NCBI GenBank assembly: GCA_023249955.1
Contig: JAHFBR010000015.1
Coordinates: forward strand, 1 to 13,074
Source: a bacterium
GTDB lineage: Bacteria > Babelota > Babeliae > Babelales > RVW-14
Length of the DNA stretch: 13,074 nt
Direction of reading: 5' to 3'
Numbering within the stretch: the stretch's first letter is position 1; each line of letters starts with the position of its first letter. The notes beneath the pieces were generated by a model. That model ran no database searches. It was not told the DNA's origin and was given only the letters and a program-made list of their open reading frames with translations. Both the position numbers and the translations under genes were made by a program. Shown one piece after another: positions 7,654-13,074 of the stretch.

Positions 7654-8022
7654 TTAATTACTCGTTCGCCCTGAGGAGCCCGTTAGGGCGTCTCGAAGGG
7701 TGCGAACATTTGTCGTGTGTCCGTTCGTATGGATTCGAGACGCACACTGCGTGTGCTCCTCACCACGAACGGATTTGCTGAACGAACGGTAAAACAAATA
7801 GCGTATAATTCCAACCAGCGGGTTGCATGCAAGCAAACGCACGCCAATCATGAGTCCTGCCCACAAAATATTTGAATGCGCCAGATGATAGCGCGCATAA
7901 TCGGGGCACGTGACCAGAAAGATGCACACGTTGCGTGGTCCCAGCAGGTTGCGCAAGGCTGCCAGCAGGGCGCGTACCGCTGCAAAGCTCTCGGCACGTT
8001 CAATCATACTTTTACGATTCAT
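7654..8022 (-). CDS. yidD: YidD-family membrane protein insertion factor with a repeat-derived tail
   Basis: 122 residues; the family is usually about 70-90. The core is recognisable: LRNLLGP, then NVCIFLVTCPDYARYHLAHS and LMIGVRLLACNPLVG, matching the YidD pattern C-x-F-x-x-T-C...Y-A...R-hh-x-C-N-P with Cys33, Cys39 and Cys66. YidD is a small inner-membrane-associated protein that assists YidC-dependent insertion. The start overlaps the 3' end of rnpA by 11 bases, the usual coupled arrangement. From about residue 84 to the end, the frame runs through two palindromic elements (7664-7707 and 7720-7773), so the last ~39 residues are encoded by repeat DNA and are unlikely to be ancestral. Several normally conserved core positions differ (for example Pro40 where Ser is usual), so the family call is good but not certain. 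Confidence 0.8.
   Translation of the reverse strand: MNRKSMIERAESFAAVRALLAALRNLLGPRNVCIFLVTCPDYARYHLAHSNILWAGLMIGVRLLACNPLVGIIRYLFYRSFSKSVRGEEHTQCASRIHTNGHTTNVRTLRDALTGSSGRTSN
7664..7707. repeat. Palindromic element 1, inside the 3' end of yidD
   Basis: Outer arms GTTCGC (7664-7669) and GCGAAC (7702-7707) are exact inverted repeats. Inside them a second stem can form between GAGGAGCCC (7673-7681) and GGGCGTCTC (7686-7694), with one mismatch, one G-T pair and a GTTA loop. The element is in frame with yidD and supplies its last codons. The shape resembles REP/PU-type intergenic palindromes, but no named family is assigned. Confidence 0.65.
7720..7773. repeat. Palindromic element 2, inside the 3' end of yidD
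   Basis: Outer arms TCCGTTCG (7720-7727) and CGAACGGA (7766-7773) are exact inverted repeats. An inner perfect 6-bp stem GCACAC (7742-7747) / GTGTGC (7751-7756) with loop TGC is flanked by GAG (7737-7739) and CTC (7759-7761). The layout parallels element 1 (a CGTTCG-type outer arm, then a GAG/CTC-bounded inner stem), so the two look like diverged copies of one repeat family placed 12 bases apart. Confidence 0.65.
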
Positions 8023-8362
8023 GACTGTTCAGCGTTGTGGTTAAGAATTTTTTGAGTGCGGCAAAATCAAGCTTCATCGCATCTTTGCGTACAAAAATAA
8101 TCCACAGCAGCGGCGTGGTGTACAATTTTTCTTCATAAAAAATTGACCGGAGTTGCCGCTTGATGCGATTGCGATCGTGCGCCTTGCCGCAGGCGCGTGG
8201 TGTGACGACCAGCAGTTTGCCGTGTGCCAGGTCTGGCGAACTGCACGATGCCGGTGCGTACACCAGTTTGAGCCCGCCAAAATATTTTTTGAGACGTGTA
8301 TGCTTGAAAGCGCATACAACTTCGCGGGGCATAAACGAGTAATATTTTTTGTTCGTTGTCAT
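8012..8362 (-). CDS. rnpA: Ribonuclease P protein component
   Basis: 116 residues, normal for the family. It binds the RNase P RNA and helps 5' maturation of tRNA precursors. The N-terminal region has FKHTRLKKYFGG, the usual phenylalanine and basic RL segment. The signature RNR box is clear as HDRNRIKRQLRSIFYEEK (about residues 82-99), preceded by LLVVTPRACGKA, equivalent to the conserved strand and loop before the box. The ATG at 8362 has no obvious ribosome site, and a second in-frame ATG at 8332 is possible. It overlaps yidD by 11 bases. Normally rpmH (ribosomal protein L34) lies directly upstream; here that space holds palindromic repeat DNA and a terminator, and no L34-like frame was seen on either strand. 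Confidence 0.93.
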   Translation of the reverse strand: MTTNKKYYSFMPREVVCAFKHTRLKKYFGGLKLVYAPASCSSPDLAHGKLLVVTPRACGKAHDRNRIKRQLRSIFYEEKLYTTPLLWIIFVRKDAMKLDFAALKKFLTTTLNSHES

Positions 8363-8378
8363 TATGGTACTATTTATT

Positions 8379-8451
8379 CCGCCGTAGCCTATCCGCCGTC
8401 GCCCAGGGCTTTGGCGGGATATTCACCCTCGCCATTCTGGCGAAGGCGAAT
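8379..8451. repeat. REP-like palindromic block upstream of rnpA
   Basis: Two imperfect hairpins lie side by side. The left one pairs CCGCC (8393-8397, with another CCGCC at 8379-8383) with GGCGG (8413-8417) around a GC-rich centre containing GCCCAGGGC. The right one pairs 8421-8434 with 8438-8451 over 14 positions with two mismatches and a TTC loop. This GC-rich block fills most of the gap between rnpA and the terminator of the upstream gene, where a ribosomal protein gene and a promoter would be expected. It resembles REP-type palindromes; the family was not identified. Confidence 0.55.
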
Positions 8452-8482
8452 AAAAAACGGCCTTGGTTTGTCACCAAGGCCG
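8451..8482 (-). terminator. Intrinsic terminator of the acidic-protein gene
   Basis: A perfect 10-bp stem, CGGCCTTGGT (8458-8467) with ACCAAGGCCG (8473-8482), encloses a 5-base loop. Read on the minus strand it is followed directly by six T residues (8457-8452). It lies 23 bases beyond the stop codon of the small acidic-protein gene, so that gene should be monocistronic and rnpA needs its own promoter. Confidence 0.9.
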
Positions 8483-8505
8483 CAACGCTTTGATGCGTAA
8501 TTTAT

Positions 8506-8757
8506 TTATTCAAACTCGTCTTGTTCGTCATCGTCAAAGCTAAAAACATGGTCTTCGCTGCTGATTTTTTCTTCTTCGTCATCGCCATCAACATCGCCAG
8601 ACAAAACATTGGTTGCGTCGCGAGGTCCTTGCTCTGCAGAAATCGGTGCTGGGGTTTCGGTTACTTCCTCAACCTCGTCTGCACGGAGCGATAGAGGACA
8701 GCTCAAAGCGGCAACAACAAACGCCAAGGCAAGCATTTTGGTGATATCACGTAACAT
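8506..8757 (-). CDS. Small exported acidic protein
   Basis: 83 residues, family not recognised. Residues 1-26 look like a Sec signal peptide (MLRDITKMLALAFVVAALSC, then a stretch ending in SLRA); the Cys20 context does not make a good lipobox. The predicted mature part (27-83) holds about 23 Asp/Glu and only one Arg and one Lys, with a run GDVDGDDEEEK near residues 54-64 and FDDDEQDEFE at the end. Such a chain is probably disordered and could bind cations or basic partners. The DxDGD stretch loosely recalls a calcium loop but does not fit a full EF-hand. The start is supported by GAAGGA about 6 bases upstream. The gene is flanked by its own candidate promoter and a strong terminator, both of which support it being real. 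Confidence 0.75.
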   Translation of the reverse strand: MLRDITKMLALAFVVAALSCPLSLRADEVEEVTETPAPISAEQGPRDATNVLSGDVDGDDEEEKISSEDHVFSFDDDEQDEFE

Positions 8758-8809
8758 AAAAAATCCTTCTCAATCAGGTTAATGGTAACAGGTTATCCCA
8801 TTGCTTTAT

Positions 8810-8837
8810 TTTATAGCTAGCTCTTAATGTTGAGCAA
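8810..8837 (-). promoter_or_regulatory. Possible promoter of the acidic-protein gene
   Basis: On the minus strand TTGCTC (8837-8832) and TATAAA (8815-8810) are 16 bases apart, about 53 bases upstream of the ATG. A perfect TTGACA lies further up (8854-8849) but is followed by a poor -10 (AACATT) at 17 bases. Either could serve. Confidence 0.35.
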
Positions 8838-8895
8838 AAATGTTGTTTTGTCAACGCTGTAGCAATATTCATGCAACCCCATGCTTGCGATTTCT

Positions 8896-8925
8896 TTGCT
8901 TTTTATGGATTTCTCTTGCTACACT
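8896..8925 (+). promoter_or_regulatory. Possible extended -10 promoter of the outer-membrane barrel gene
   Basis: TTGCTT at 8896-8901 and TACACT at 8920-8925 are 18 bases apart, and TGC immediately precedes the -10, giving an extended -10 form. Transcription would begin near 8932, 45 bases before the chosen ATG at 8977. If correct, it rules out the in-frame ATG at 8881 as the start. Confidence 0.45.
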
Positions 8926-8976
8926 ACCCCCAAGAGCTTTAACCACCGTTCTTTCCATAATCAAAATGGTGAAAAG

Positions 8977-10356
8977 ATGCTATTAAATGCAAAAAGAGTA
9001 GTAAGAATCGTAATTTTTGGTATCACTTTTCAGTGTGCAGCGCTGCTTGCCTTTGACGCCCCCGTCTTTTACCGCGCGCCCCTGCTACAACCCCTGGCCA
9101 CAAGCCAGACCGATGACTGGACGTCGTCATTGGCGGTACGCGCTTTGTATGGCGACACGCGCGAGACGTTCGAGCGTCACGAAGAGGATAAAACCGCTCT
9201 TTTTAATGGCCACGGTCCGTTTGCGCTGACCCGCCTGGGGGTTGGGCTGGAAGGCTTGTCGCCAACAAACAAGCCGGTGACCAATATGTTTTGGGGAACC
9301 GGTGGAACCTTTGCTGATCCAGATGCTTTGGCCACCGCAAACGCCAACGCCGGACTGATCGAAGTGGGTGGGCGTTTTATTACCACCGAATTTGACGTCA
9401 TCTTCAAACAAAACCTGTTCTGGGGTTTTTATCTGCACGTGTTTGTGCCGTTCAAAGAGCTCAAACTCGATCCGATTACCGTCAGAAATACCGGTCCTGC
9501 GGTGGTGAATGGCGTAGACATCGCCGATTTTATCGAAAATACTTTGCCAACCATTTTGCAAGAAAACGGCATCAAGCCCTTTGGTACCACGTTCAAAAAG
9601 TCAGACATTGGTGACGTGATTATTTCTGGCGGCTGGCACAAATACAAAGAAGGCCTTGAAGGTTTAATCTCTTCGTTGGGCGGGCTGATGCAGGTCGGCT
9701 TGGTCATTCCAACAGCTGGAGAGCGAGACCAAGATCGTGTTTTTGCGTTACCGCTGGGCTACAACAAACATATTGGCTTTGTTGCGCGTGGCGTGGGCGA
9801 GGCCGGGTTTTGGGATATCATCAAAGTTGGCGCGCAGGCCGGCGTGACGATATTTTTGCCAGAAAATAAAAATCTGCGCATGACAACGGACAAAAGTAAA
9901 AAACAAAACGGTTGGATTGTTCTTGAAAAAGGTTTTGCTGCTGTTGATCCGGGCCACATCTGGGATATCGGTGCTTATGTTAAGGCTGAAGTTAAGGGCC
10001 TTGAGGCGTTGATTGGCTACTCGTTTGTTCGCCAAGAGCGCACCGGCTTGCATGTTAAAGATGATCGCTTTTTAAAGACCGTTGTTCAAACTGCGTTGAC
10101 GCAAGATGCAACACCCGAAGGCCGCGGTAATCGTTTTATCTCTAAAGACGATGTTGCCAACGCCAATCGCTTGTTGCACGGCTGGGAGATGCACACCGTG
10201 CACTTTGCTGCCGGCTACGACATGGCCAAACATCTCAAAAAATCCTGGGGTCCATTTTTGCGCGTTGAGTACGCTTATCCCATTCTTGGCAAGCGCAGCT
10301 GGGCAACTGATGTGATTGCCGGCATGTTGGGCTTCAGTGTGACCTGGAATTTCTAA
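8977..10356 (+). CDS. Predicted outer-membrane beta-barrel protein
   Basis: 459 residues from the ATG at 8977. An open frame extends back to 8881, but those 32 residues are polar and un-signal-like, whereas from 8977 the protein begins with a good signal peptide (MLLNAKRVVRIVIFGITFQC, cleavage near ALLA/FDA at 25/26). The mature part is rich in alternating aromatic and glycine strands (for example GGRFITTEFDVIF, LFWGFYLHVFVPF, AEVKGLEALIGYSFV, HTVHFAAGYDM, GPFLRVEYAYPIL). It ends GFSVTWNF, a C-terminal phenylalanine in the pattern read by the BAM machinery. I infer an outer-membrane barrel; no named family or substrate could be assigned. It stands alone on the plus strand and converges on the caspase-like gene with 6 bases between stops. 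Confidence 0.8.
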   Translation: MLLNAKRVVRIVIFGITFQCAALLAFDAPVFYRAPLLQPLATSQTDDWTSSLAVRALYGDTRETFERHEEDKTALFNGHGPFALTRLGVGLEGLSPTNKPVTNMFWGTGGTFADPDALATANANAGLIEVGGRFITTEFDVIFKQNLFWGFYLHVFVPFKELKLDPITVRNTGPAVVNGVDIADFIENTLPTILQENGIKPFGTTFKKSDIGDVIISGGWHKYKEGLEGLISSLGGLMQVGLVIPTAGERDQDRVFALPLGYNKHIGFVARGVGEAGFWDIIKVGAQAGVTIFLPENKNLRMTTDKSKKQNGWIVLEKGFAAVDPGHIWDIGAYVKAEVKGLEALIGYSFVRQERTGLHVKDDRFLKTVVQTALTQDATPEGRGNRFISKDDVANANRLLHGWEMHTVHFAAGYDMAKHLKKSWGPFLRVEYAYPILGKRSWATDVIAGMLGFSVTWNF

Positions 10357-10362
10357 GCTTCA

Positions 10363-12786
10363 TTACCACTGTATCATGTGAGCGTCATGTATTTTTTGTA
10401 TATCTTGAGCGTGTAAAGTTTTCCATTCCGAAGAAGCATTTTGCATAGCAAAAAAGCCTGCCATCTCTCCCAAATTGCCAAGTGCTCGAATGTGTGGAGG
10501 AAGGTCGTTGGCTTCATTACTTTTCCACTCTGGCAGATCAAAGATACATTCAAGTAACACACGTCTTTGATCTTCGGAAAGTTTTTCTTCTATCATACCA
10601 CCAAATTTTATTGCCGTTTGCCTGCCCAAGAGTGCAAGATTTTTTCCTACCTTAATAAGGTCTTGAGGTGTGGGTATATGACCACTTGCCCATGTGTTGA
10701 GTTGGTTGGATACTGCGCGTATGATTGGGGCTTGTTTTTGAGCAAGGCCTATGCTTTGCAGCATTTTGTTTCTTTGTTGTGTAAATTCTTTCTCTTCTAT
10801 TTTTTTAAAATCCCAAACAGCTTCTGTTGTATGCTCTGGCATACCATTAAACGTGAAGGCCCAATATGATTGTTGATATTCAAACAAAAGACGAATAGAT
10901 GTTTGGCGGGAGGCTTCGTCAAAATAGGTTGCCACACCTACGTTGTGCAGTGTAATGATTTGATCTGCTGTATCACCAAGTGCCTGTTCTAATTCACCTT
11001 GAGCAGGCTGTTTTTGGACGACTCTTAATTGCGATAGTATTGCTGAGAGGTCATTTCTGCCAACAAGCTCTTGTATAAAAAATGCTTTTTTTGAAAGCCG
11101 TATTTTAGTACCGGCAAACATATTCAAAAATGCATCGCGCACGAAAGCCAAAATTCCTGAACCATCGGCTGCTGCTGATGGCAGAATAATTTTTTTTATA
11201 GTGTGAGCGGCATTGCCTCGCTGCATGGAGAGAATGGCTGGGTAAAAAAATGGCTGATATTTGCCCATGAAAAGATCTCCCAAACAAGGGAATGGCTTAT
11301 GGGTAGCACGTGCGTGCTCATAATAAACCATATAAACCGTGGCTGTTGGCAATGTTGCAGGGATGACATTATGTTCAATTTCAAGAGTGATTGGGATTTG
11401 TGTTGAGTAGAGCAAGAGTGCCTGTGCTCCTCTGCACAGAAAAGATTTTTTCCCGAGATGGTGCTTAAGGACAGTGACCATGTTGAGTGATTGAATTTGC
11501 GGATGCTTGATGCTCTTTGTGTGAGGCAAAAAGACTGAAAACCAGCCGCCCCCCGGAATAAGGACTTGCGGAATGGTTTCTTCTGAAACTTCCTCGGGAT
11601 GAGTTATTGCTTGTAAGGCATTGGGCAGCCAGTTTTGGTTCTGGGTACCGACTGCTTTAAAAAAGAGATCATAATCTATCAAAATATCGTCAGCTACTCT
11701 TGCTAATCCAGTCGGGCTGTCTTGACTTGAAAGCACTGCTAGGGGGTAATGCAAATTTTGGGATATTTTTGGATTAAATAAATTTTCTTTAAATTGACTG
11801 TAATCAAGATTTTGGCCACCACTAAAGCAACTCATTAATGCTACAAGCCGAGTGTTCATCGAATTGATAAACATGAGCAAAGCTTGAAAGTGTTGTGGGT
11901 CCAGCGAGACAATATGTGCTGGCTCAGGGGTTCCATGACCACCAATATAAAAAATCCACGGGGTAATGGCATTTTTTATCAGCTCAATGCGGGCTTGTGG
12001 ATCTGTAATATTGTTTAAACCAGCATGAATAGATGCATCATCACGAATATCTCTTTCGCAATAAAAAAGTGAAGCAAATTGTTGAACATCAAACAGCACA
12101 TCAGCATCATTTTCTTTGCCTCGTACCAACGTTAAAAGATTTTGTCTTCTTTGATCAGCAGAGGCCCCTTCTTGTTGAAACGATTTGAGATTAGCACCCT
12201 TGAGAGGAGCTCTGTCAAATGAATACGGCTGCACTAATGGTAGTGTAATTTTTTGGGGCTTTAAAATGTTATCAAATTTTGTTGGAACAAGAAGAAAGAA
12301 TGAGCTGTTTTTAAGATAATATATCGTAAAATCACGTGGATCAAAGTTATTTCCAAATTTTTGAAAAGTTGTGCGATCTCCTTGAAAAGTTTGATCATAT
12401 GCGCGCGTTAAGAAGTTGTTTATAACCGTGTAGGTTACAAGCACAGAGCAAGCTTGTTGCTGCAGTGCTAAGCCAAGAGCTTCGGCAACAGCCGGACTTT
12501 TGTCGGGCCCCTCGTCACGTTGATCATCAATCAAAATGATCATGCGATTAAAATCGCGTTGGCTTGGCGTTTTTAATCGCTGTTTATATGCTTTAATGAG
12601 GCCCTTTTGGCCCCTAATTTTTCTTGCCTCGACTGCAGACTTGCGAGCTTGTTTTTGCTCCGCCTCAAATTCTTCAAATGTTTTTTCAGTTGGCGCTTCT
12701 TCTTTCTCCATCGCCTCCAGCTGGCTGCATGAAAATAACAGAACGGCCAACAGGCCGGTTTTGAATAAAATGTCTTTAAACTGCAT
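10363..12786 (-). CDS. Exported caspase-like (clan CD) cysteine peptidase-domain protein
   Basis: 807 residues. Residues 1-25 are a signal peptide; LLFSC ending at Cys20 could alternatively be a loose lipobox. A charged helical linker (about 27-75) follows. The domain begins with a hydrophobic strand ending in DD (RMIILIDDQRDE, 81-92), as in caspases and gingipains. The dyad is WIFYIGGHG with His284 and LVALMSCFSGG with Cys320, 36 residues apart: the clan CD hallmark of hydrophobic strand, H-G, spacer, hydrophobic strand, S/A-C. A following strand, PLAVLSSQDSPTG (348-360), also fits. The C-terminal half (about 420-807) is unrecognised and mostly helical towards the end. The start is supported by GGGGA 4 bases upstream. 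Parts are AT-rich compared with the peptidase gene. Clan membership is fairly firm; the exact family and substrate are not. Confidence 0.8.
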   Translation of the reverse strand: MQFKDILFKTGLLAVLLFSCSQLEAMEKEEAPTEKTFEEFEAEQKQARKSAVEARKIRGQKGLIKAYKQRLKTPSQRDFNRMIILIDDQRDEGPDKSPAVAEALGLALQQQACSVLVTYTVINNFLTRAYDQTFQGDRTTFQKFGNNFDPRDFTIYYLKNSSFFLLVPTKFDNILKPQKITLPLVQPYSFDRAPLKGANLKSFQQEGASADQRRQNLLTLVRGKENDADVLFDVQQFASLFYCERDIRDDASIHAGLNNITDPQARIELIKNAITPWIFYIGGHGTPEPAHIVSLDPQHFQALLMFINSMNTRLVALMSCFSGGQNLDYSQFKENLFNPKISQNLHYPLAVLSSQDSPTGLARVADDILIDYDLFFKAVGTQNQNWLPNALQAITHPEEVSEETIPQVLIPGGGWFSVFLPHTKSIKHPQIQSLNMVTVLKHHLGKKSFLCRGAQALLLYSTQIPITLEIEHNVIPATLPTATVYMVYYEHARATHKPFPCLGDLFMGKYQPFFYPAILSMQRGNAAHTIKKIILPSAAADGSGILAFVRDAFLNMFAGTKIRLSKKAFFIQELVGRNDLSAILSQLRVVQKQPAQGELEQALGDTADQIITLHNVGVATYFDEASRQTSIRLLFEYQQSYWAFTFNGMPEHTTEAVWDFKKIEEKEFTQQRNKMLQSIGLAQKQAPIIRAVSNQLNTWASGHIPTPQDLIKVGKNLALLGRQTAIKFGGMIEEKLSEDQRRVLLECIFDLPEWKSNEANDLPPHIRALGNLGEMAGFFAMQNASSEWKTLHAQDIQKIHDAHMIQW

Positions 12787-12828
12787 CTCTTCCCCAAATC
12801 CCTCTTTTTCCCAAAAATGGCAAAATTG

Positions 12829-12853
12829 CCTATTTTTAGCCTATCAAAATAGG
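12829..12853. repeat. Inverted repeat in the leader of the caspase-like gene
   Basis: CCTATTTT (12829-12836) and AAAATAGG (12846-12853) form a perfect 8-bp inverted repeat around 9 bases. GCCTAT also occurs twice directly here (12828-12833 and 12839-12844), and AATAGGC recurs at 12956-12962. It lies 43-67 bases upstream of the minus-strand ATG, where it could be an mRNA hairpin or a regulator site. Function is not known. Confidence 0.4.
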
Positions 12854-12924
12854 TTTCAAATAGTCAATGATACCAGGTAGCCTACTCATGGATCGCCCAG
12901 GAATCATATGAAATCTTATCCAGT

Positions 12925-12952
12925 TTGACAATTTTTACTGATTGTCTACCCT
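12925..12952 (+). promoter_or_regulatory. Possible promoter of the gene entering at the right edge
   Basis: A perfect TTGACA at 12925-12930 is followed after 16 bases by TACCCT at 12947-12952, a weak -10 (3/6). It would give a leader of roughly 105 bases before the plus-strand ATG at 13064/13067. Confidence 0.3.
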
Positions 12953-13007
12953 AAGAATAGGCTTAGAATCGGCAAAAATGTGACTTTTTAGTGATTAACT
13001 GGTATTT

Positions 13008-13020
13008 TGTCGGTCCGACA
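13008..13020. promoter_or_regulatory. Operator-like perfect palindrome
   Basis: TGTCGGTCCGACA is a perfect inverted repeat with 6-base half sites around a central T. It lies between the candidate promoter and the start codon of the right-edge gene, a position where a dimeric repressor could act. It is too short a hairpin, without a T run after it, to be a terminator. Confidence 0.35.
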
Positions 13021-13063
13021 TTGCTCAAAAACTCAAGAAAACAGTGTTTTTTTTAAAGAGGTT

Positions 13064-13074
13064 ATGATGAAGTT
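13064..13074 (+). CDS. Partial CDS, first codons only
   Basis: ATGATGAAGTT closes the window, with AAAGAGG ending at 13061. The spacing (5 bases) favours the second ATG at 13067 over the first. Only three full codons are visible (M M K), so nothing can be said about the product. The good ribosome site and the preceding candidate promoter are the reasons for calling it. Confidence 0.5.

Noticed and set aside
10363..10420. CATG...CATG followed by TTTTTT near 10390 as a terminator for the barrel gene
   Set aside because: Only a 4-bp self-complementary stem, inside the coding region of the convergent gene; too weak to call.
10567..10869. Plus-strand 100-codon open frame opposite the caspase-like gene
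   Set aside because: It lies entirely antisense to a long well-supported gene, has no ribosome site and shows no recognisable domain.
1..11352. GGCTGTTGGCAA shared between positions 1-12 and 11341-11352
   Set aside because: A 12-base match in unrelated coding frames with no inverted or flanking similarity; treated as chance.

Overview
The window looks like part of a Gram-negative, host-associated bacterial genome. The envelope genes (a WaaC-like lipopolysaccharide heptosyltransferase, a TolC-type outer-membrane channel and a predicted outer-membrane barrel) indicate two membranes. An exported F-box plus ankyrin protein and an exported caspase-like (clan CD) peptidase are the kind of eukaryote-facing proteins typical of protist symbionts. 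The combination would fit Candidatus Dependentiae (TM6/Babela-like bacteria). That placement is inference: there is no rRNA or other phylogenetic marker here, and no tRNA, CRISPR array, transposase or phage gene was found.

Layout. (1) 1-4731, minus strand: a tight run read right to left, waaC-like (4731-3658), tolC-like (3623-2271), thyA (2287-1421), folA (1424-951), F-box/ankyrin protein (954-232), and a membrane protein that runs off the left edge (162-1). Three junctions overlap by 17, 4 and 4 bases, so this is very probably one operon joining envelope assembly, dTMP/folate synthesis and an exported eukaryote-like protein. (2) 4840-7608, plus strand: a membrane-anchored M16 zinc peptidase, divergent from the operon. 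(3) 7654-8757, minus strand: yidD and rnpA overlapping by 11 bases, a block of palindromic REP-like DNA, and a small exported acidic protein ending at a strong intrinsic terminator. rpmH and yidC, the usual neighbours of rnpA/yidD, are absent, and palindromic elements form the 3' end of yidD. (4) 8977-10356, plus strand: a predicted outer-membrane beta-barrel protein. (5) 12786-10363, minus strand: an exported 807-residue protein with a clan CD His/Cys dyad, converging on the barrel gene with only 6 bases between stop codons. (6) 12787-13063: intergenic DNA with inverted repeats, followed by the first codons of a plus-strand gene cut by the right edge.

The most interesting items are the caspase-like exported peptidase, the translational coupling of an F-box/ankyrin gene to thyA-folA, and the intrusion of palindromic repeats into yidD and the region upstream of rnpA. 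No multi-gene defence or mobile system could be supported.
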